From Dulcicalothrix desertica PCC 7102 (lineage in GTDB: Bacteria > Cyanobacteriota > Cyanobacteriia > Cyanobacteriales > Nostocaceae), in assembly GCF_003991905.1 (NCBI RefSeq), contig NZ_RSCL01000002.1:484480-548479 (forward strand): a stretch of 64,000 nt of DNA. The letters are read 5' to 3'. Shown here piece after piece: positions 53,717 through 63,999 of this stretch (within the stretch, counting starts at the first letter, position 1; every line of letters starts with the position of its first letter). The position numbers and the translations under genes are program-made. The notes beneath the pieces are model-generated. The model did not search any database, was not told the DNA's origin, and saw nothing but the letters and a program-made list of their open reading frames with translations.

Positions 53717-55039
53717 TTATGATACTTGCCTTAATATAGGCGCCTGTAGATATTTGCTTGGATTTTCGGGGTCAAACTCTAGACCGTTGAAGAACTTTTC
53801 GACTCCGCGTGATGTGCATGGTGGTATGGCATCAGATTGACTGATAGTTTTTGCAGCTTGGCGCCATAAGTCTTCACGGTTGACGGCATCAATTAAACGT
53901 TTAGTATCAAAGTCAGGGGAACGATTACCCCAACGCATATCCTCGATTAGAAACCATAAATCATGACTTTTATAAGGGTAAGATGCATTATCATTCCAAT
54001 ATTTAATCGCATGAGGACTATTGGACACAAGGCGCCCGTTACCATAATCAAATTTACCTAACAAACGATTACCTATAATTTCTGCGGATACTCCCATCCA
54101 TTGACGTTCAGCTAAAATTTTAAATAACTCTTGTTTATTTTCTGGTTGGTCACACCAAATTTGCGCTTCCATAACAGCAGCAAGTAAGCTTACAGAAGCT
54201 TTCGGATACTTGTCTACCCAAGACGCGCGCATTACAAAGGCTTTTTCTGGATGATTATTCCATAATTCACCACTTGTCACCGTCGAATAACCAAGTTTCT
54301 GTTTAATTAATCTTTGATGCCAAGGGTCTACTACACAAAACCCTTCCATCGAACCACCACGCATATTAGCAACCATTTGTGGTGGAGGTATAACTATTAT
54401 TGAAGTATCTCGTTCTGGGTCAATACCTCCATATGCTAACCACCATCGCATAAAAAAATCGCCTGTAACGCGGCGAAATGGAACTGCAAACCGTATAGAT
54501 TCCCCTTTTGCTGATTTTTTCTGTAGTTCAGACTTTAAGAGTGAACTATCCAAACTTAAATTTAAATTTTGATATACTTTCGCAACTGAAATTCCCTGTC
54601 CATTCACATTTAACCTAGCCATAATATACATGGGTATTTTACGGTCATAGCTAATTTCTCCTGTTGTAATTAGATACGCCATCGGGAACAGTAAATGTGA
54701 ACCATCCAACCCATCTTTATCAGAACCCAGCATTAACTTATCCCGCATTACCCCCCATGAAGGTTGCTTTTGCACTATTACATCAGGCATTCCATACTTA
54801 GCAAACATGCCTTTTGCTTTTGCTATTATTAAAGGAGCGCAACTTGTGACAGCAATAAATCCAAGTACCGCTGTTGTTACTTCTGGTGTATCAGTGTAAC
54901 CTGCATAGGCGCCTATAGAGTATTTACTCCGCAACTCAGCATACGTAGAACTAGAATTATTGAGGCCATGAGCAATACCTTGCGCTGCGACAACTGCACT
55001 ACTAGCTGCCAGAAACTTCCGTCTCGATAACTTTGCCAT
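53717..55039 (-). CDS. NrtA/CmpA-like ABC substrate-binding protein
   Basis: 440 residues. MAKLSRRKFLAASSAVVAAQ is a twin-arginine signal (SRRKFL); unlike NrtA and CmpA it has no lipobox cysteine near the cleavage site, so it would be a soluble periplasmic protein. The mature part matches the NrtA/CmpA family: LDGSHLLFPMAYLITTGEI, FMRWWLAYGGIDPERD, GFCVVDPWHQRLIKQKLGYS and AFVMRASWVDKYPKASVSLL. Ligand may be nitrate, nitrite or bicarbonate. It is upstream of, and in the same direction as, the permease, and divergent from the sensor kinase at 55315. Confidence 0.88.
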   Translation of the reverse strand: MAKLSRRKFLAASSAVVAAQGIAHGLNNSSSTYAELRSKYSIGAYAGYTDTPEVTTAVLGFIAVTSCAPLIIAKAKGMFAKYGMPDVIVQKQPSWGVMRDKLMLGSDKDGLDGSHLLFPMAYLITTGEISYDRKIPMYIMARLNVNGQGISVAKVYQNLNLSLDSSLLKSELQKKSAKGESIRFAVPFRRVTGDFFMRWWLAYGGIDPERDTSIIVIPPPQMVANMRGGSMEGFCVVDPWHQRLIKQKLGYSTVTSGELWNNHPEKAFVMRASWVDKYPKASVSLLAAVMEAQIWCDQPENKQELFKILAERQWMGVSAEIIGNRLLGKFDYGNGRLVSNSPHAIKYWNDNASYPYKSHDLWFLIEDMRWGNRSPDFDTKRLIDAVNREDLWRQAAKTISQSDAIPPCTSRGVEKFFNGLEFDPENPSKYLQAPILRQVS

Positions 55040-55314
55040 ATAAAAGCTTTAATATTAAATTTGAAACCAGAATTATACAATAACAGCATACATAATCATA
55101 GATTGGCAATTATTTATTGTCAAAATTTGGCAACATTACTGTAGGTTGTGATATTAACAATTTTGAGGGAATAATAAGAATAAGCTTTTTCTGATGACTT
55201 TTTAGTCGGTATTTACTTAGTCGGTATTTACTTAGATGTATACATGCTGAAAGTATTGCTGGCGTAACAAATAAGGGTACATCTAGAGCTTAATATTTCA
55301 AGCGTTTAAATAAA

Positions 55315-57297
55315 ATGTTTAAAATACCTGTATTAAAATTTAAATATCTGAGGAATCAAAAAGTTAGTAAATCTTTATCTAGACAGCTAAAGGATGATTT
55401 ACCCCGTTATTCTTTAGTACGTTTGATTCTTATATTAACAATAATTATTGTCAGTATTTCTGCTTTTGTAGGGTTTGAATTAATTTATGATTTTACATTA
55501 AATAACCTGAAGCAAACTGCTTTACTCACAGTAAAAAATGGAGTCAACGAAATTGATGAGTGGTTACTAATTCGCTCATCAGAAATTGAAACTATTGCAG
55601 CCACTGATATTGTACGCTCACTCAATTGGTCGATATCAGAGCCATATTTAAAGTCAGAGGTAGAGCGCATTAAAGAGTTTGATTGGCTCGCAATTGCTAC
55701 TCCTAACGGTTGGCGCCAAAGTACTGCAACAGGTAGCGAACGTAAAAATATTAAAGACCGAGACTATTTTAAAAAAGCAATGGCAGGGCAAACTAATGTA
55801 TCCGACCCTTTAGTAAGTCGCGCTACCAATAAAACTGCTATTGTTGTTGCGGCGCCGATTTGGAGTAATTCAAATAAAACTAGTCTGCCAATTGGAGAAA
55901 TTCATAGTAATGTGAATTTAACTAAGATTTCTTCTGTTGTTAATAAACTGCGCTATGGACGTAATAGTTATGCTTTTGTCATTAATAATAAAGCAGAAAT
56001 TATTATTCACCCTAACTCAAATTTAATATCAACTATTGAAAAACCTACCCCTAGTCTCCTCACATCTACTTCTCCAAGCACCGTTGCACTTGCTCGCAGA
56101 ATGGTAAACAAAAACAAAGGTATTGAAAAAGCTTTTATTGATGGCGCCGAAAAATATATAGCTTACTTACCACTCAAGAGTGTTGATTGGTCTATTGGGC
56201 TAGTCATTCCTCGTACGAATATTGAATACCAACTTTGGTTATTATATATCACAGCGGCATTAGTCGCATCTTTAGCAGTGATAATGATAATTGTTTTGTG
56301 GCAAGTGGATATTTGGGAAAAAAAGCAGCTAAATAAATCTAAAGCCATACTTAAACAGCAAGCTATTGAATTAGAAAAAGCTCTTGAAGAATTAAAGTAT
56401 ACTCAAAGCCAGATGATTCAAAATGAGAAAATGTCTAGTTTAGGGCAAATGGTTGCTGGAATTGCACACGAAATTAATAATCCTGTCAATTTTATTCACG
56501 CTAATCTCAACCATTTAAATAATTATACTCAAGATTTATCAAAAGTAATACAAATGTATAAGCAATATTTTCCAACTCCTCCTGAACAAATTCAAGAATT
56601 GATGGATGAAATAGATATAAGTTTCATTCAAGAAGACACGAGTAAAATTATTGATTCAATGTCTGTTGGTACTAAGCGCATTCGAGAGATTGTACTGTCG
56701 CTTCGCAATTTTTCGCGTTTAGATGAGGCTGAAGTTAAAGAAGCTGATATTCATGAAGGTATCGATAGTACGTTAATGATATTAAACCATCGTTTCAAAG
56801 CAAAACCGAACCGTGCTGAAATTCAGGTTATCAAAGCATACAGTCAATTACCATTAGTGAATTGTTACGTTGGACAATTAAATCAAGTGTTTATGAATAT
56901 TCTTAGCAATGCTATTGATGCATTAGAGGATAAAGAAGATACTTCAAACAAAAATCCTACTATCTGGATTTATACGGAGAATATTCAAAGCAGTAATGTA
57001 ATAATTACTATTGAAGATAATGGTATTGGGATTGATGATAATGTTAGTAACAAGTTGTTTGACCCCTTTTTTACAACGAAAGAAGTAGGTAAAGGCACGG
57101 GATTAGGATTATCTGTTTGCTACCAAATAGTCGTAGAGAAGCACGGAGGAAAACTTTGGTATGATTCGGCGCCAGGGAAAGGAACAAAATTTATGATTCA
57201 AATTCCCATCCTGGCTTTAAGTGGGGAAAAGGATAAAGGAAAAAGGGTAAAGCCGGAAAATAAAACTTTACCCCTTCTCCCAAAACCTTTTCCTTAA
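55315..57297 (+). CDS. Cache-domain sensor histidine kinase
   Basis: 660 residues. Membrane helix 1 at about 35-60, an extracytoplasmic Cache/PDC sensor (60-300: FDWLAIATPNGWRQSTATGS, then DRDYFKKAMAGQTNVSDPLV, and YGRNSYAFVINNKAEIIIHP), helix 2 near 315-337, a coiled coil, then H-box MVAGIAHEINNPVNFIHANL (His about 384), N-box NQVFMNILSNAIDALE and the lid GKGTGLGLSVCYQI. No HAMP is evident. The C-terminal 25 residues are a low-complexity Lys/Pro tail. Close resemblance of the kinase half to the giant kinase at 28208. Divergent from the NrtA-like gene across 275 bp that contains two copies of AGTCGGTATTTACTT; possibly they form one sensing/uptake unit. No response regulator adjacent. Confidence 0.9.
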   Translation: MFKIPVLKFKYLRNQKVSKSLSRQLKDDLPRYSLVRLILILTIIIVSISAFVGFELIYDFTLNNLKQTALLTVKNGVNEIDEWLLIRSSEIETIAATDIVRSLNWSISEPYLKSEVERIKEFDWLAIATPNGWRQSTATGSERKNIKDRDYFKKAMAGQTNVSDPLVSRATNKTAIVVAAPIWSNSNKTSLPIGEIHSNVNLTKISSVVNKLRYGRNSYAFVINNKAEIIIHPNSNLISTIEKPTPSLLTSTSPSTVALARRMVNKNKGIEKAFIDGAEKYIAYLPLKSVDWSIGLVIPRTNIEYQLWLLYITAALVASLAVIMIIVLWQVDIWEKKQLNKSKAILKQQAIELEKALEELKYTQSQMIQNEKMSSLGQMVAGIAHEINNPVNFIHANLNHLNNYTQDLSKVIQMYKQYFPTPPEQIQELMDEIDISFIQEDTSKIIDSMSVGTKRIREIVLSLRNFSRLDEAEVKEADIHEGIDSTLMILNHRFKAKPNRAEIQVIKAYSQLPLVNCYVGQLNQVFMNILSNAIDALEDKEDTSNKNPTIWIYTENIQSSNVIITIEDNGIGIDDNVSNKLFDPFFTTKEVGKGTGLGLSVCYQIVVEKHGGKLWYDSAPGKGTKFMIQIPILALSGEKDKGKRVKPENKTLPLLPKPFP

Positions 57298-57306
57298 ATC
57301 GTTTAT

Positions 57307-57612
<306 letters not shown>

Positions 57613-57735
57613 TTACCGCAGTGCCCTATCGTTCGTAATCAAAAGGCTACATAACTTTAAACTCTGTAATGCTTGGCGCCAAACAGAGGGGTAATTGATA
57701 GCCAATAGTTGATGATTAGCATTGATTGGCTCCCA

Positions 57736-57801
57736 AGAAACCGGGCTTTTATACGAAAAACACTGTTTATGGTAATAACTTAAGTAAGAAGCCCGGTTTC
57801 T
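57736..57801. terminator. GAAACCGGGCTT hairpin repeat
   Basis: AGAAACCGGGCTT (57736-57748) and AAGCCCGGTTTCT (57789-57801) are perfect 13-base arms around 40 bases; 24 bp beyond the stop of the DUF11 gene on the reverse strand. Same family as the AACCTGGTTTC/GAAACCAGGTT pairs at 53510-53580. The rest of the 272 bp up to psaC is its promoter. Confidence 0.65.
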
Positions 57802-57824
57802 GTGCGTTGTTCTTGTTAGGGGAA

Positions 57825-60476
57825 TTAATCAACCCGGACTCGGAACCTTGTATAACCAAAATTGTTGCCAGGTGTCGAGTCTAGAGTTCCAAAGTTCACC
57901 AAAACGGCGCCTGTAGGATTTGACTGATTGGGACAAACGTTATTTGCTGGTAAAGGGGCTACTGCGTTAACTAAGCTTGCTCTATCAGCATCGGCAATAT
58001 TCGTTTGGTTAGTAATTGTGTTCGCTATATTTAAAGTAATATCACTACCTGAATTACTAATAAAGCTCGTTCCTTGGGGAATAGGGTCGCAAAAACGTGC
58101 GTTAGTTATAGGCTCATTACCATCAACAAGGAAATAAACTGTATATTCAACCTCATCTCCCGCACGTAATTTTAATTGTGGGTCAATGCGAGTTACACCT
58201 ACAGGCGCCAGTTGCGAATTTGCCCAAATACTAGCATCATCGTTTATATCACTAGGGTCATCAATAACCACACCAAAGTTAACGCCAGCAAGAGGCACAC
58301 CATTACGAATAACGTTGGTAATACGTTTAACACCACGTATATTAACTACGGGAGTAGGTGGTGGAGGTGGAAGTTGACTGACTATGACATCTTCAGTTGT
58401 ACTAATATTACCGTCATATCTACTACGCGCAATATTTGTAGTTGTTGGATTGCTGCCTGGTGTATCTAGAGTTGGGTCAATATAAGTAGCGATAGCATCA
58501 TTATTATATGTATTGTCAGGTACGTTCACACCAACATCAACGCTAAAAGTAATTTGTACACTGCCACCACCCGGAATATTGAAAGTACCAAAATCTGCGG
58601 TTGTGGCGCCCGCTTCAGGATTCATTATAGTGTTACGAGCTGTTGGCTCATTGGCAGAATTTATTAAAGTCACCGTGGGAGGAGTAGAAGCATCGAAAGT
58701 AAAACCTGTCGGTAAAGGGTCAGAAATAACAACATTTGTAGCTGTTGCTCGGTTTGCAGCATTAGAAACGGTAATTGTATAAATAGCTTTACCAGGCTTA
58801 TTGGTGATTCTGGGAGTACTTGTTGTCTTATTAACAGTTAATTGTGGCACACACTCGGCGCCGGAGTTTGCACCAGGGATGGGGATACTGTTCTCATCTA
58901 ATGGAATGGTATCGCTTCCACGTGTTGCACCAAAGTTCATTCTTGGGTCAACTGGGTCGCTTGTACCACCATTAGCACCACCATTATCATTGCGTTGGGC
59001 GGGTAGGTTAGTTAGGATAACTCCACCACCACCACCACCACCGGGACCATGAAGCAAGCCAAATTTAGCATCACCACCTTTACCACCATTGGCATCTACT
59101 GTCAAACGATCAAGGCTATTATTTACAGTATTTGCAGCAGTTATAACTACGCTTCCTCCGGCGCCTCCTCCACCTCCGCCATCTCGCCCAACATTTAAAG
59201 CATCAGCACCCGAAGCATTAACAGTAGCACTGCCACTAATGGTACCCGTTCTAATTAATACAACGCCTCCTCCTGAAGCGCCGCTACTAGCAATACCATC
59301 TGGTATACTATCTGGAGGGTCGCTAGTTGCATCATTTGTTGTCCCAGCACCACCTCCACCACCCATAACAACACGACCACTAGAAGCAGGGAAACGCGCT
59401 CCACCAAAACCACCAACAGCCAATGCTGAACGGAAAGAACGACCTCCCATTCCTCCGCTACCGCCATTTCCGCCACCACCACCACCAGAGTTTTCATTAT
59501 TACCAATAGAGGCAGCAGGATTACCATCAGTACCCCCACCACCAGCATTACCTGGGGCACCTCGACCAAAACTACCATCTGGATAACCTTCGTTAGCTAC
59601 ACCATTGTCTGTGCGGGTGTTATTAACTCGATTAAATACATAGCGTGGTGTACCAGCGGTACCTTCTCCCTTGGAACTATTTGCAGTAGCAGTAGAAAGG
59701 GTACGATAGTCTCTACTTGTTAATCCACGTGCTGCACCCTGATATTGATAGGCGCCACCTCCTCGAAAACCTATACCACTAACATCAACAGTGGTGTTAT
59801 TACCAAGGTTAGTATTGCCTGCAACATCATAAACTAAAACTCCTCCCGATGAACCATTCCAACGAGCTGCAGTTAAACTAGAGGTGAGAGTAGCGTTTGA
59901 GTATTGTGGTACACGAATTACTTGATATGTTCTTTGACCTTGGGCACCAAAAGGGGCACTACTATAAGTATTTATTAACCCAGAATTACTACCTGCACCT
60001 CTAATTGTTATGGAACTACCCGATACTTTAGTTGCAACTACGTATTCATAATTACCTGCTGTAAACTCATCGTCACCAAGATTACCATTGGCGCCATTTG
60101 GATTGGGAATTATCCTTAAGTCTCCATCATTTCCACCTCCTGAAGTCCCATCGCCATAACTATCAGTATTAGTAGAATTAATATTTGCTCCTTGCATCTG
60201 GATGATTAATAGTAAATCACCAGCAGCTATAGGAGTTTGAGAACCGTCAAGGTTGATGGCGCCAACATTAATAGTATCGGTACCACGAGATGCTGTTCCG
60301 GCGCCTGCATAGTATGTATTAATAACACCTGCTAATGTTCTGACTCCATCTTTACCAGGAACCGCGCATAGTAAAGGTGTGGCTGTTTGTGCGGTTACTG
60401 GTGTGTGTAATAGGATTTGGGAGGTGAGAGTTGTTAGTAGTAAAGGTATGCTTGTAATAGTTTTTATTAGTTTCAT
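57825..60476 (-). CDS. exported DUF11-repeat glycine-rich surface protein
   Basis: 883 residues. Signal peptide MKLIKTITSIPLLLTTLTSQ, ILLHTPVTAQ then mature part. Residues about 70-560 are Gly/Asn/Ser-rich with repeated GGGGGGNGGSGG-type loops and parallel-beta-like segments (GGGVVLIRTGTISGSATVNA). Then DUF11 (about 570-690: LTVNKTTSTPRITNKPGKAI, then YTITVSNAAN) and a second DUF11-like unit at the C-terminus with a poly-Pro linker (QLPPPPPTPVV). It is probably secreted or on the cell surface and paired with the barrel protein encoded 75 bp upstream. Antisense long open frames here come from glycine codons and are not genes. Confidence 0.85.
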   Translation of the reverse strand: MKLIKTITSIPLLLTTLTSQILLHTPVTAQTATPLLCAVPGKDGVRTLAGVINTYYAGAGTASRGTDTINVGAINLDGSQTPIAAGDLLLIIQMQGANINSTNTDSYGDGTSGGGNDGDLRIIPNPNGANGNLGDDEFTAGNYEYVVATKVSGSSITIRGAGSNSGLINTYSSAPFGAQGQRTYQVIRVPQYSNATLTSSLTAARWNGSSGGVLVYDVAGNTNLGNNTTVDVSGIGFRGGGAYQYQGAARGLTSRDYRTLSTATANSSKGEGTAGTPRYVFNRVNNTRTDNGVANEGYPDGSFGRGAPGNAGGGGTDGNPAASIGNNENSGGGGGGNGGSGGMGGRSFRSALAVGGFGGARFPASSGRVVMGGGGGAGTTNDATSDPPDSIPDGIASSGASGGGVVLIRTGTISGSATVNASGADALNVGRDGGGGGGAGGSVVITAANTVNNSLDRLTVDANGGKGGDAKFGLLHGPGGGGGGGVILTNLPAQRNDNGGANGGTSDPVDPRMNFGATRGSDTIPLDENSIPIPGANSGAECVPQLTVNKTTSTPRITNKPGKAIYTITVSNAANRATATNVVISDPLPTGFTFDASTPPTVTLINSANEPTARNTIMNPEAGATTADFGTFNIPGGGSVQITFSVDVGVNVPDNTYNNDAIATYIDPTLDTPGSNPTTTNIARSRYDGNISTTEDVIVSQLPPPPPTPVVNIRGVKRITNVIRNGVPLAGVNFGVVIDDPSDINDDASIWANSQLAPVGVTRIDPQLKLRAGDEVEYTVYFLVDGNEPITNARFCDPIPQGTSFISNSGSDITLNIANTITNQTNIADADRASLVNAVAPLPANNVCPNQSNPTGAVLVNFGTLDSTPGNNFGYTRFRVRVD

Positions 60477-60516
60477 GGTGAGGGTGTATAGTATATATTT
60501 TCGTCGTTGTAAGTAG

Positions 60517-60544
60517 TTCAGTGCTTGGGAATGAAAGCACTGAA
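60517..60544. repeat. hairpin between barrel and DUF11 genes
   Basis: TTCAGTGCTT (60517-60526) and AAGCACTGAA (60535-60544) pair perfectly with an 8-base loop. Its AAGCACTGAAGTGCTT core resembles AAGGACTGAAGTCCTT in the terminator at 19388, with one compensating base pair. It begins 8 bp after the barrel stop. Confidence 0.6.
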
Positions 60545-60551
60545 GTGCTTA

Positions 60552-63500
60552 TTACGGTGGGGGGGTTTTTTGGGTGAGGGATTCTTGTTGTTGGGGTGGC
60601 GCAACTTTTTGTCTGCCAAATCCACCAAATAGTTCGTTGATTTTGTATGAGATGTTTAAATAGGGGCCTCCTGCGGAACGATAACCTGTAAAGTCACGGT
60701 CATCTGCACTTCCGAAGGCGTAACCCACACCTATTCGTAAATCGGGTGTAAGATGATACCCTCCTTCTAGGGCGATGCCAAATTCGTTAAAGCCTTGTGT
60801 TGGTTGACCTAACCAACGTCCTTCTATTGCTACATCGGTACGGTAGCCTAGTTGATAGCTGGCTCGTAGTTGTGCTAGATGTAAGCTACTGCTTCCTGTA
60901 AAATTATTGGCAAGATAGGTAGTACTATTACGTAAAGCATATTTACCGTACAGTTCCCAGCGCCAATTTGGTGCATAAATTGCTTCGGCTGAAAATAAGT
61001 GTTCTGTAGAACCACTGCCAGCTCCAAATAAAAGAGTGTCAGGGGTAGTTGATGGGTTTTGACGATATTCGTATGCGAGTAAACCGTTAAATTTATCGTC
61101 GTTGGGGTCACGGTATGCTAAACCAACGCGAAGATTTGCTGTGTCACCAAGTCCACCTAACAACTGATTAGCGCCACCTGCTTGTTGATAGCGAGCTGCG
61201 GCAGTTAATGTAGGGGTTATTTTACCTGCTGCTGCTGCGGAGATAACCATGTTATTTGCTTCTTTACCATCGCGGTATTCAAAGCGCGCGTTCGCTTGAA
61301 AGTTGGGGTTATCTGTATAGTCAAGACCAACGCTGTAAGAGTTACCAGAGAAATATCCCAATGAGAAGGCACTTTGTCCGGTTGTATAAGGTTGGGCAAA
61401 ACGAATACCTGTGGCAGTGTTACCAAAGATATTATTTTGAATGCGTTCGTAACCTAGATTTAATTTGAGTCCCGGTGCCAGTCGAATGCGATGATTAAGT
61501 CCAACTGCACCTTGGTCATTCATGCCATCAATACCTGTGAAGATAGAATAACGTCCTGTCAAACTAGTATCTTCAGAGAATTTATGTTCAACTGTGGTAT
61601 CAAGACTAGTAATACTATTACCTTGTAGTAAACCCGCATCAAAGAATTGATGTGCAAGTCGCACATTCACACCCGGATATAGTGCCCAATCTAATCCAAG
61701 GGTAGTTCTGTTGGGATATAAAGCATCACTTTTACCAAGGTTGGCTTCGTTTTGGGCGCGGAATGTTAGTGATTCTGTTACAGGTACATTTAATTTAGAG
61801 ACTAACTGACTTGCATTAGCATTGAATTTATTATCAACGCGGTCTTTACGAGAACGGTTTACATATTCTAAACTAATATCAGAGGCGCCTAGTTTTTGTT
61901 GTAGACCTGCTCTTAATGTAGTTAGCGAGTTATCAATTTTGCTACCAGGTTTTGGGAGCGGTTGCGGATTGAATAAATCAAACGTTTCTGTCCGTTGTGC
62001 TGGCGCAATACCAAAATTATTTTCATAGTCGTATCCTAAATTAAAGCTTGTTGTATCGGTTATTTTTCCAGAAAGTCCGGCGCCATAACGAGTTTGTCCT
62101 GGTGCAAAACTCCATGTTGCATTATTGGCAAAGTTCTCTGTCACCGAACGATAGAAAGCTTGTCCTTGTAAAGAAGGTGTAATTTGTCCTAATGCTTCTA
62201 TACGATAAGCAGAACCACTTACATAACCAAATGTTGGTGAATTATGACTTGAACGCGCGTATTCACCTACTATTTGCCCATTACCCAAAGGAACAAAGAA
62301 ATCAGCCCCATATAATTCAAAATCTTGGGCGCCTTGGTCTTCCCATAAATAACTTGCTGCTATAAAAGGGTCGTTCGTAGAGACCGTATTAACCCGGTCT
62401 CTACCATTTGCGTCTGTGCGAAAATTATATTGTGCCCTTGCTGCATAAAGTTTGCTATCACCTCCCTTCTCGTTTTGGTAAGTTACAACAATACGGTTTG
62501 CTAGGGTGGCGCCAAATGGGTTGAGTTCAGTGGAAAATATGCGACTGCGAAAAAGTAACGTGCCTCGGTCGTAGTCTATTTCATAGTCGGCGCCGCGTGA
62601 TAAGGCTTTGCGCTTTACTACCGTACCTGGACGATTAAGTTCTTCTGATTCAATAAATACATTTTCACTACCGGGAATTACTAGGCGACGTGATAAGAAG
62701 TAATAACCGCTAGTACCGTTAGGAGAAATAGTATCACGTTGAAACCCTTGGATATTATTGGCAAATAAACCTGTTACTTGTAAGTTGCCAATATTGTAAT
62801 TACCTTTAAACCCGTGGAGTTGACGAGTTGTTGCCGTAAATAACTGTGAATTACGTGCAAACTCTTGAGTACTATAATCACCCCACATGAAATAATCAGA
62901 TTCGGCGCCAGGTATATTTGGACTGCGTTCTAATTTTGCATAAACACTATCTATAGATGGTGTCGTCGGAGTTACGCTGGAAGAATCACCATAAACAGGA
63001 TAAGCTTTTTCACAATCTTGAACTCCACCAAATAAACGTACATCTCCTTGACAATCTTGATTTAGAGGACGTTTACTATTGTAGGCGCCTGTAAATAGCC
63101 AATCCCCGACTTTGCCAGTTGCGAACACCGATGCATCCAAATCAACATCAGTTCTGCCAGTTTTATTTGGGTTAAGAAAATCGCGATAGCTACCCCATAA
63201 ATTAGTGCCACCTGCTCCAATTCTTAAATTTATGACACCTGTAGCAAGTGAAGGACGGAGGTTTGTTATAAATTCGATATTAGAATACGCTTCTACGTTG
63301 GTTTTATCAACAGCCGCGCGTACTTTAACATTTTGTGCGTCATAACCAGCTTGAAGAGTAGCAGAAAACTTACCATCACGTGCCAAAACTTGCAACCCAG
63401 GAGCATCGTTATCTTGGTCGGCGCCTAAAAATCGACCAGCAGTAGCACTAAGGGTAATAGTAACATCTTCAGGGATAACTTCCCCTTTTTCATTTGTAAT

Positions 63501-63791
63501 TTTACCTTCAAATTCTAGTCTTGAACGACCATCAGCAGGAATTCTGGGTTCATCTACAGGCACAAAAACAAGTTTAGTTTTTTGCTCTTTTAGTGTTACT
63601 TTTATACTACTTGTTTTACCTTCTTCTGTTTGTGCTGTAATTATATTTACACCGAGTTCTAGAGGGATATTATACCAGATTTTTGTATAAAGCTGGTTGG
63701 CTTCATCCTTTTGTAAATAACTGGAAATTGCTGAGTTTATGGGTTTACCATTAAGTGTTACTTTTACATTTGAGCTAGGGTGATATTGCAC
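60552..63791 (-). CDS. large outer-membrane beta-barrel protein, N-terminus probably lost
   Basis: 1079 residues if it starts at GTG 63791. N-terminal immunoglobulin-like domains (SIKVTLKEQKTKLVFVPVDE and PRIPADGRSRLEFEGKI) precede a long beta-barrel: alternating aromatic/polar strands from about residue 180 to the end, finishing with YLNISYKINELFGGF. No ATG and no signal peptide: the frame is open up to about 63925 (reading NSTQTPNIKTSGASKPISIQ, then QEVKIITP) but has only stop codons before that. A protein like this needs export, so the native start seems removed; the adjacent DNA is a kinase fragment. It forms a leftward pair with the DUF11 gene. Confidence 0.75.
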   Translation of the reverse strand: MQYHPSSNVKVTLNGKPINSAISSYLQKDEANQLYTKIWYNIPLELGVNIITAQTEEGKTSSIKVTLKEQKTKLVFVPVDEPRIPADGRSRLEFEGKITNEKGEVIPEDVTITLSATAGRFLGADQDNDAPGLQVLARDGKFSATLQAGYDAQNVKVRAAVDKTNVEAYSNIEFITNLRPSLATGVINLRIGAGGTNLWGSYRDFLNPNKTGRTDVDLDASVFATGKVGDWLFTGAYNSKRPLNQDCQGDVRLFGGVQDCEKAYPVYGDSSSVTPTTPSIDSVYAKLERSPNIPGAESDYFMWGDYSTQEFARNSQLFTATTRQLHGFKGNYNIGNLQVTGLFANNIQGFQRDTISPNGTSGYYFLSRRLVIPGSENVFIESEELNRPGTVVKRKALSRGADYEIDYDRGTLLFRSRIFSTELNPFGATLANRIVVTYQNEKGGDSKLYAARAQYNFRTDANGRDRVNTVSTNDPFIAASYLWEDQGAQDFELYGADFFVPLGNGQIVGEYARSSHNSPTFGYVSGSAYRIEALGQITPSLQGQAFYRSVTENFANNATWSFAPGQTRYGAGLSGKITDTTSFNLGYDYENNFGIAPAQRTETFDLFNPQPLPKPGSKIDNSLTTLRAGLQQKLGASDISLEYVNRSRKDRVDNKFNANASQLVSKLNVPVTESLTFRAQNEANLGKSDALYPNRTTLGLDWALYPGVNVRLAHQFFDAGLLQGNSITSLDTTVEHKFSEDTSLTGRYSIFTGIDGMNDQGAVGLNHRIRLAPGLKLNLGYERIQNNIFGNTATGIRFAQPYTTGQSAFSLGYFSGNSYSVGLDYTDNPNFQANARFEYRDGKEANNMVISAAAAGKITPTLTAAARYQQAGGANQLLGGLGDTANLRVGLAYRDPNDDKFNGLLAYEYRQNPSTTPDTLLFGAGSGSTEHLFSAEAIYAPNWRWELYGKYALRNSTTYLANNFTGSSSLHLAQLRASYQLGYRTDVAIEGRWLGQPTQGFNEFGIALEGGYHLTPDLRIGVGYAFGSADDRDFTGYRSAGGPYLNISYKINELFGGFGRQKVAPPQQQESLTQKTPPP

Positions 63792-63912
63792 AGCTAAGTT
63801 GGTTGTTTTAGCTGTTGTTTCACCACTAATAGGTGTAATGATTTTGACTTCCTGTTGAATGGAAATAGGCTTTGAGGCGCCTGACGTTTTTATGTTGGGT
63901 GTTTGGGTTGAA

Positions 63913-63999
63913 TTATTTATACATTACTAGTGGATGCTCTTTTGTTGTGAACACCTCAATAAACTTTTGAAACAACAAGTTAAAGCGATTCTGTGCTGC
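63913..63999 (-). pseudogene. fragment of a second multisensor kinase gene at the window edge
   Basis: The reverse strand from the right edge reads AAQNRFNLLFQKFIEVFTT then KEHPLVMYK and stop. This matches residues in the AAA domain of the giant kinase at 28208 (AAQNRFNLLFQKFIQVFTT then IDHPLVIF) nearly residue for residue, and the match ends abruptly where the frame terminates at 63913. The rest of such a gene would lie beyond the window; its 3' part is missing here and replaced by the barrel gene. Confidence 0.7.

Noticed and set aside
59089..59586. 165-residue proline-rich open frame antisense to the DUF11 gene
   Set aside because: It is the complement of glycine-rich codons (GGN gives NCC); no start signals and the sense gene is well supported.
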